This document shows positions 63,371 through 64,000 of a DNA stretch of 64,000 nucleotides, in pieces. The notes under the pieces are model-generated. The model ran no database searches and had not been told where the DNA came from. It worked only from the letters and a program-made list of their open reading frames with translations. Numbering within the stretch: the stretch's first letter is position 1; every line of letters starts with the position of its first letter. The DNA is from Massilioclostridium coli (GTDB lineage: Bacteria > Bacillota > Clostridia > Oscillospirales > Ruminococcaceae), in NCBI RefSeq assembly GCF_900095865.1, contig NZ_FMIZ01000007.1, positions 124,001 to 188,000 on the forward strand, read 5' to 3'. The translations under genes were made by a program, and so were the position numbers.

Positions 63371-63742
63371 ATGAGCAAAAATTTGCATGTATCCGTATTG
63401 TTGGATTATTATGGGAACTTGTTAACCGAAAAACAGCGGGATCTGGCAGAACTTTACTATAATGATGATTTATCGTTAGGCGAAATTGCCGAGATTACGA
63501 ATATAACCCGTCAAGGGGTACATGACAGTATCAAACGAACCGAAGCTGTGCTGTTAGAATATGAAGAGAAAATAGGGTTACAGCAAAAAACGGATGATAT
63601 AATTGGTTTATTGGAAAAAGTAAACAAACGCATCCAGCGTTTGCAAGATACCTGCCAAAAAACAAATGGGTCCAGTTTGATCATGGATGAGTTGATAAAA
63701 TTAGAAAAACTAGTAACCAACTGCTTAAAAGATTACGAATAA
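63371..63742 (+). CDS. ylxM: YlxM-family signal recognition particle-associated protein
   Basis: A 123-residue helix-turn-helix protein (VSVLLDYYGNLLTEKQRDLAELYYNDDLSLGEIAEITNITRQGVHDSIKR). In Firmicutes it precedes ffh and modulates SRP GTPase activity. The ATG at 63371 has AGGAGGCG 6 bases upstream; the longer open frame covers the promoter. 15 bases before ffh. Confidence 0.95.
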   Translation: MSKNLHVSVLLDYYGNLLTEKQRDLAELYYNDDLSLGEIAEITNITRQGVHDSIKRTEAVLLEYEEKIGLQQKTDDIIGLLEKVNKRIQRLQDTCQKTNGSSLIMDELIKLEKLVTNCLKDYE

Positions 63743-63757
63743 GGAGGATGAGCACCA

Positions 63758-64000
63758 ATGGCTTTTGAAGGCTTGACAGATAAACTATCCGCGGCGTTTA
63801 AAAAGCTTCGGTCTAAAGGAAAATTGACTGAGAGCGACGTCAAAACAGCAATGCGGGAAGTAAAGCTGGCTTTATTGGAAGCGGATGTAAACTACAAAGT
63901 AGTAAAAGATTTTGTTGCCAAAATCAGCGAACGCTGTGTTGGATCCGATGTGCTCACCAGTTTAACTCCTGCTCAGCAAGTAATTAAAATTGTAAATGAA
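63758..64000 (+). CDS. ffh: Signal recognition particle protein Ffh, 3'-truncated by window edge
   Basis: The first 81 codons of the SRP GTPase: MAFEGLTDKLSAAFKKLRSK then GKLTESDVKTAMREVKLALLEADVNYKVVKDF, the N domain helical bundle. AAGGAGG precedes the ATG. The GTPase and M domains lie outside the window. Confidence 0.95.
   Translation, partial: MAFEGLTDKLSAAFKKLRSKGKLTESDVKTAMREVKLALLEADVNYKVVKDFVAKISERCVGSDVLTSLTPAQQVIKIVNE

Overview
The window is about 64 kb of low-GC DNA from an endospore-forming member of the Clostridia, most likely a gut-type Oscillospirales/Ruminococcaceae relative. The support is spoIIGA-sigE, spoIVA, sipL (the clostridial SpoIVA partner) and spmAB, together with type III glutamine synthetase, strong AGGAGG ribosome binding sites and consensus sigma-A promoters. 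I saw no rRNA operon, CRISPR array, insertion sequence or prophage, so this reads as ordinary chromosome with a few accessory patches. Both ends cut genes: a pyridoxal-kinase-like gene at the left edge and ffh at the right edge.

Layout. 1-10 kb: 3' part of a pyridoxal/pyridoxamine kinase, a 1790-residue membrane-anchored GH78 alpha-L-rhamnosidase, and an OmpR-type two-component system. 10-17 kb: an autoregulated MerR regulator, a LUD protein, spmAB, an AbrB-like regulator with a zinc-ribbon tail, an SLC13/ArsB-like permease, an AIM24 protein, a sirtuin with an Spx/ArsC-like protein, and a nucleotidyltransferase. 17.8-22 kb (minus strand): a tight cluster of LRR protein, vWA/metallopeptidase-like protein, MoxR AAA+ ATPase and a small membrane protein; this is the best candidate for an undescribed system. 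22-26 kb: tyrS behind a T-box leader with a TAC specifier, divergent from spoIIGA-sigE, whose promoter keeps the 22-bp spacer and a Spo0A box, then five tRNA genes (Val, Asp, Phe, Gly, Gly). 26-31 kb: a GIY-YIG nuclease, then asnA-glnN on the minus strand.

31-38 kb: a lipoprotein hydrolase, a gene relic, a five-gene run murD, two M42 peptidases, an acetyltransferase and a YnbB-like PLP enzyme, then rplS with a structured leader. 38-47 kb: a thioesterase, an AraC regulator next to rhaA, an ABC-F ATPase, a DUF6506-like protein, an isolated eutS-eutP pair, sfsA and a hydrolase. 47-53 kb: two divergent MerR regulators, each with its own 19-bp-spacer promoter, then sipL-spoIVA. 52.5-64 kb: a ClC channel, glpK, small unlisted genes, a hemolysin III protein, RidA, an ABC exporter pair, asnB, mnmM, a GNAT protein and ylxM-ffh.

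How the genes fit together. Rhamnose use is represented twice: extracellular rhamnosidase and cytoplasmic rhamnose isomerase beside an AraC regulator; the kinase and aldolase are not here. Nitrogen assimilation is represented by glnN, asnA and asnB. Sporulation genes cover the mother-cell sigma factor, coat basement layer and spore maturation. Three MerR regulators share the stretched, dyad-containing promoter typical of that family. Several starts are non-ATG (TTG for the rhamnosidase and glpK; GTG for spmA, the ABC ATPase and probably the GIY-YIG protein), chosen from ribosome-binding-site spacing. Two small genes (55544-55699 plus; 57363-57527 minus) are too short for routine gene calls but have good ribosome binding sites.
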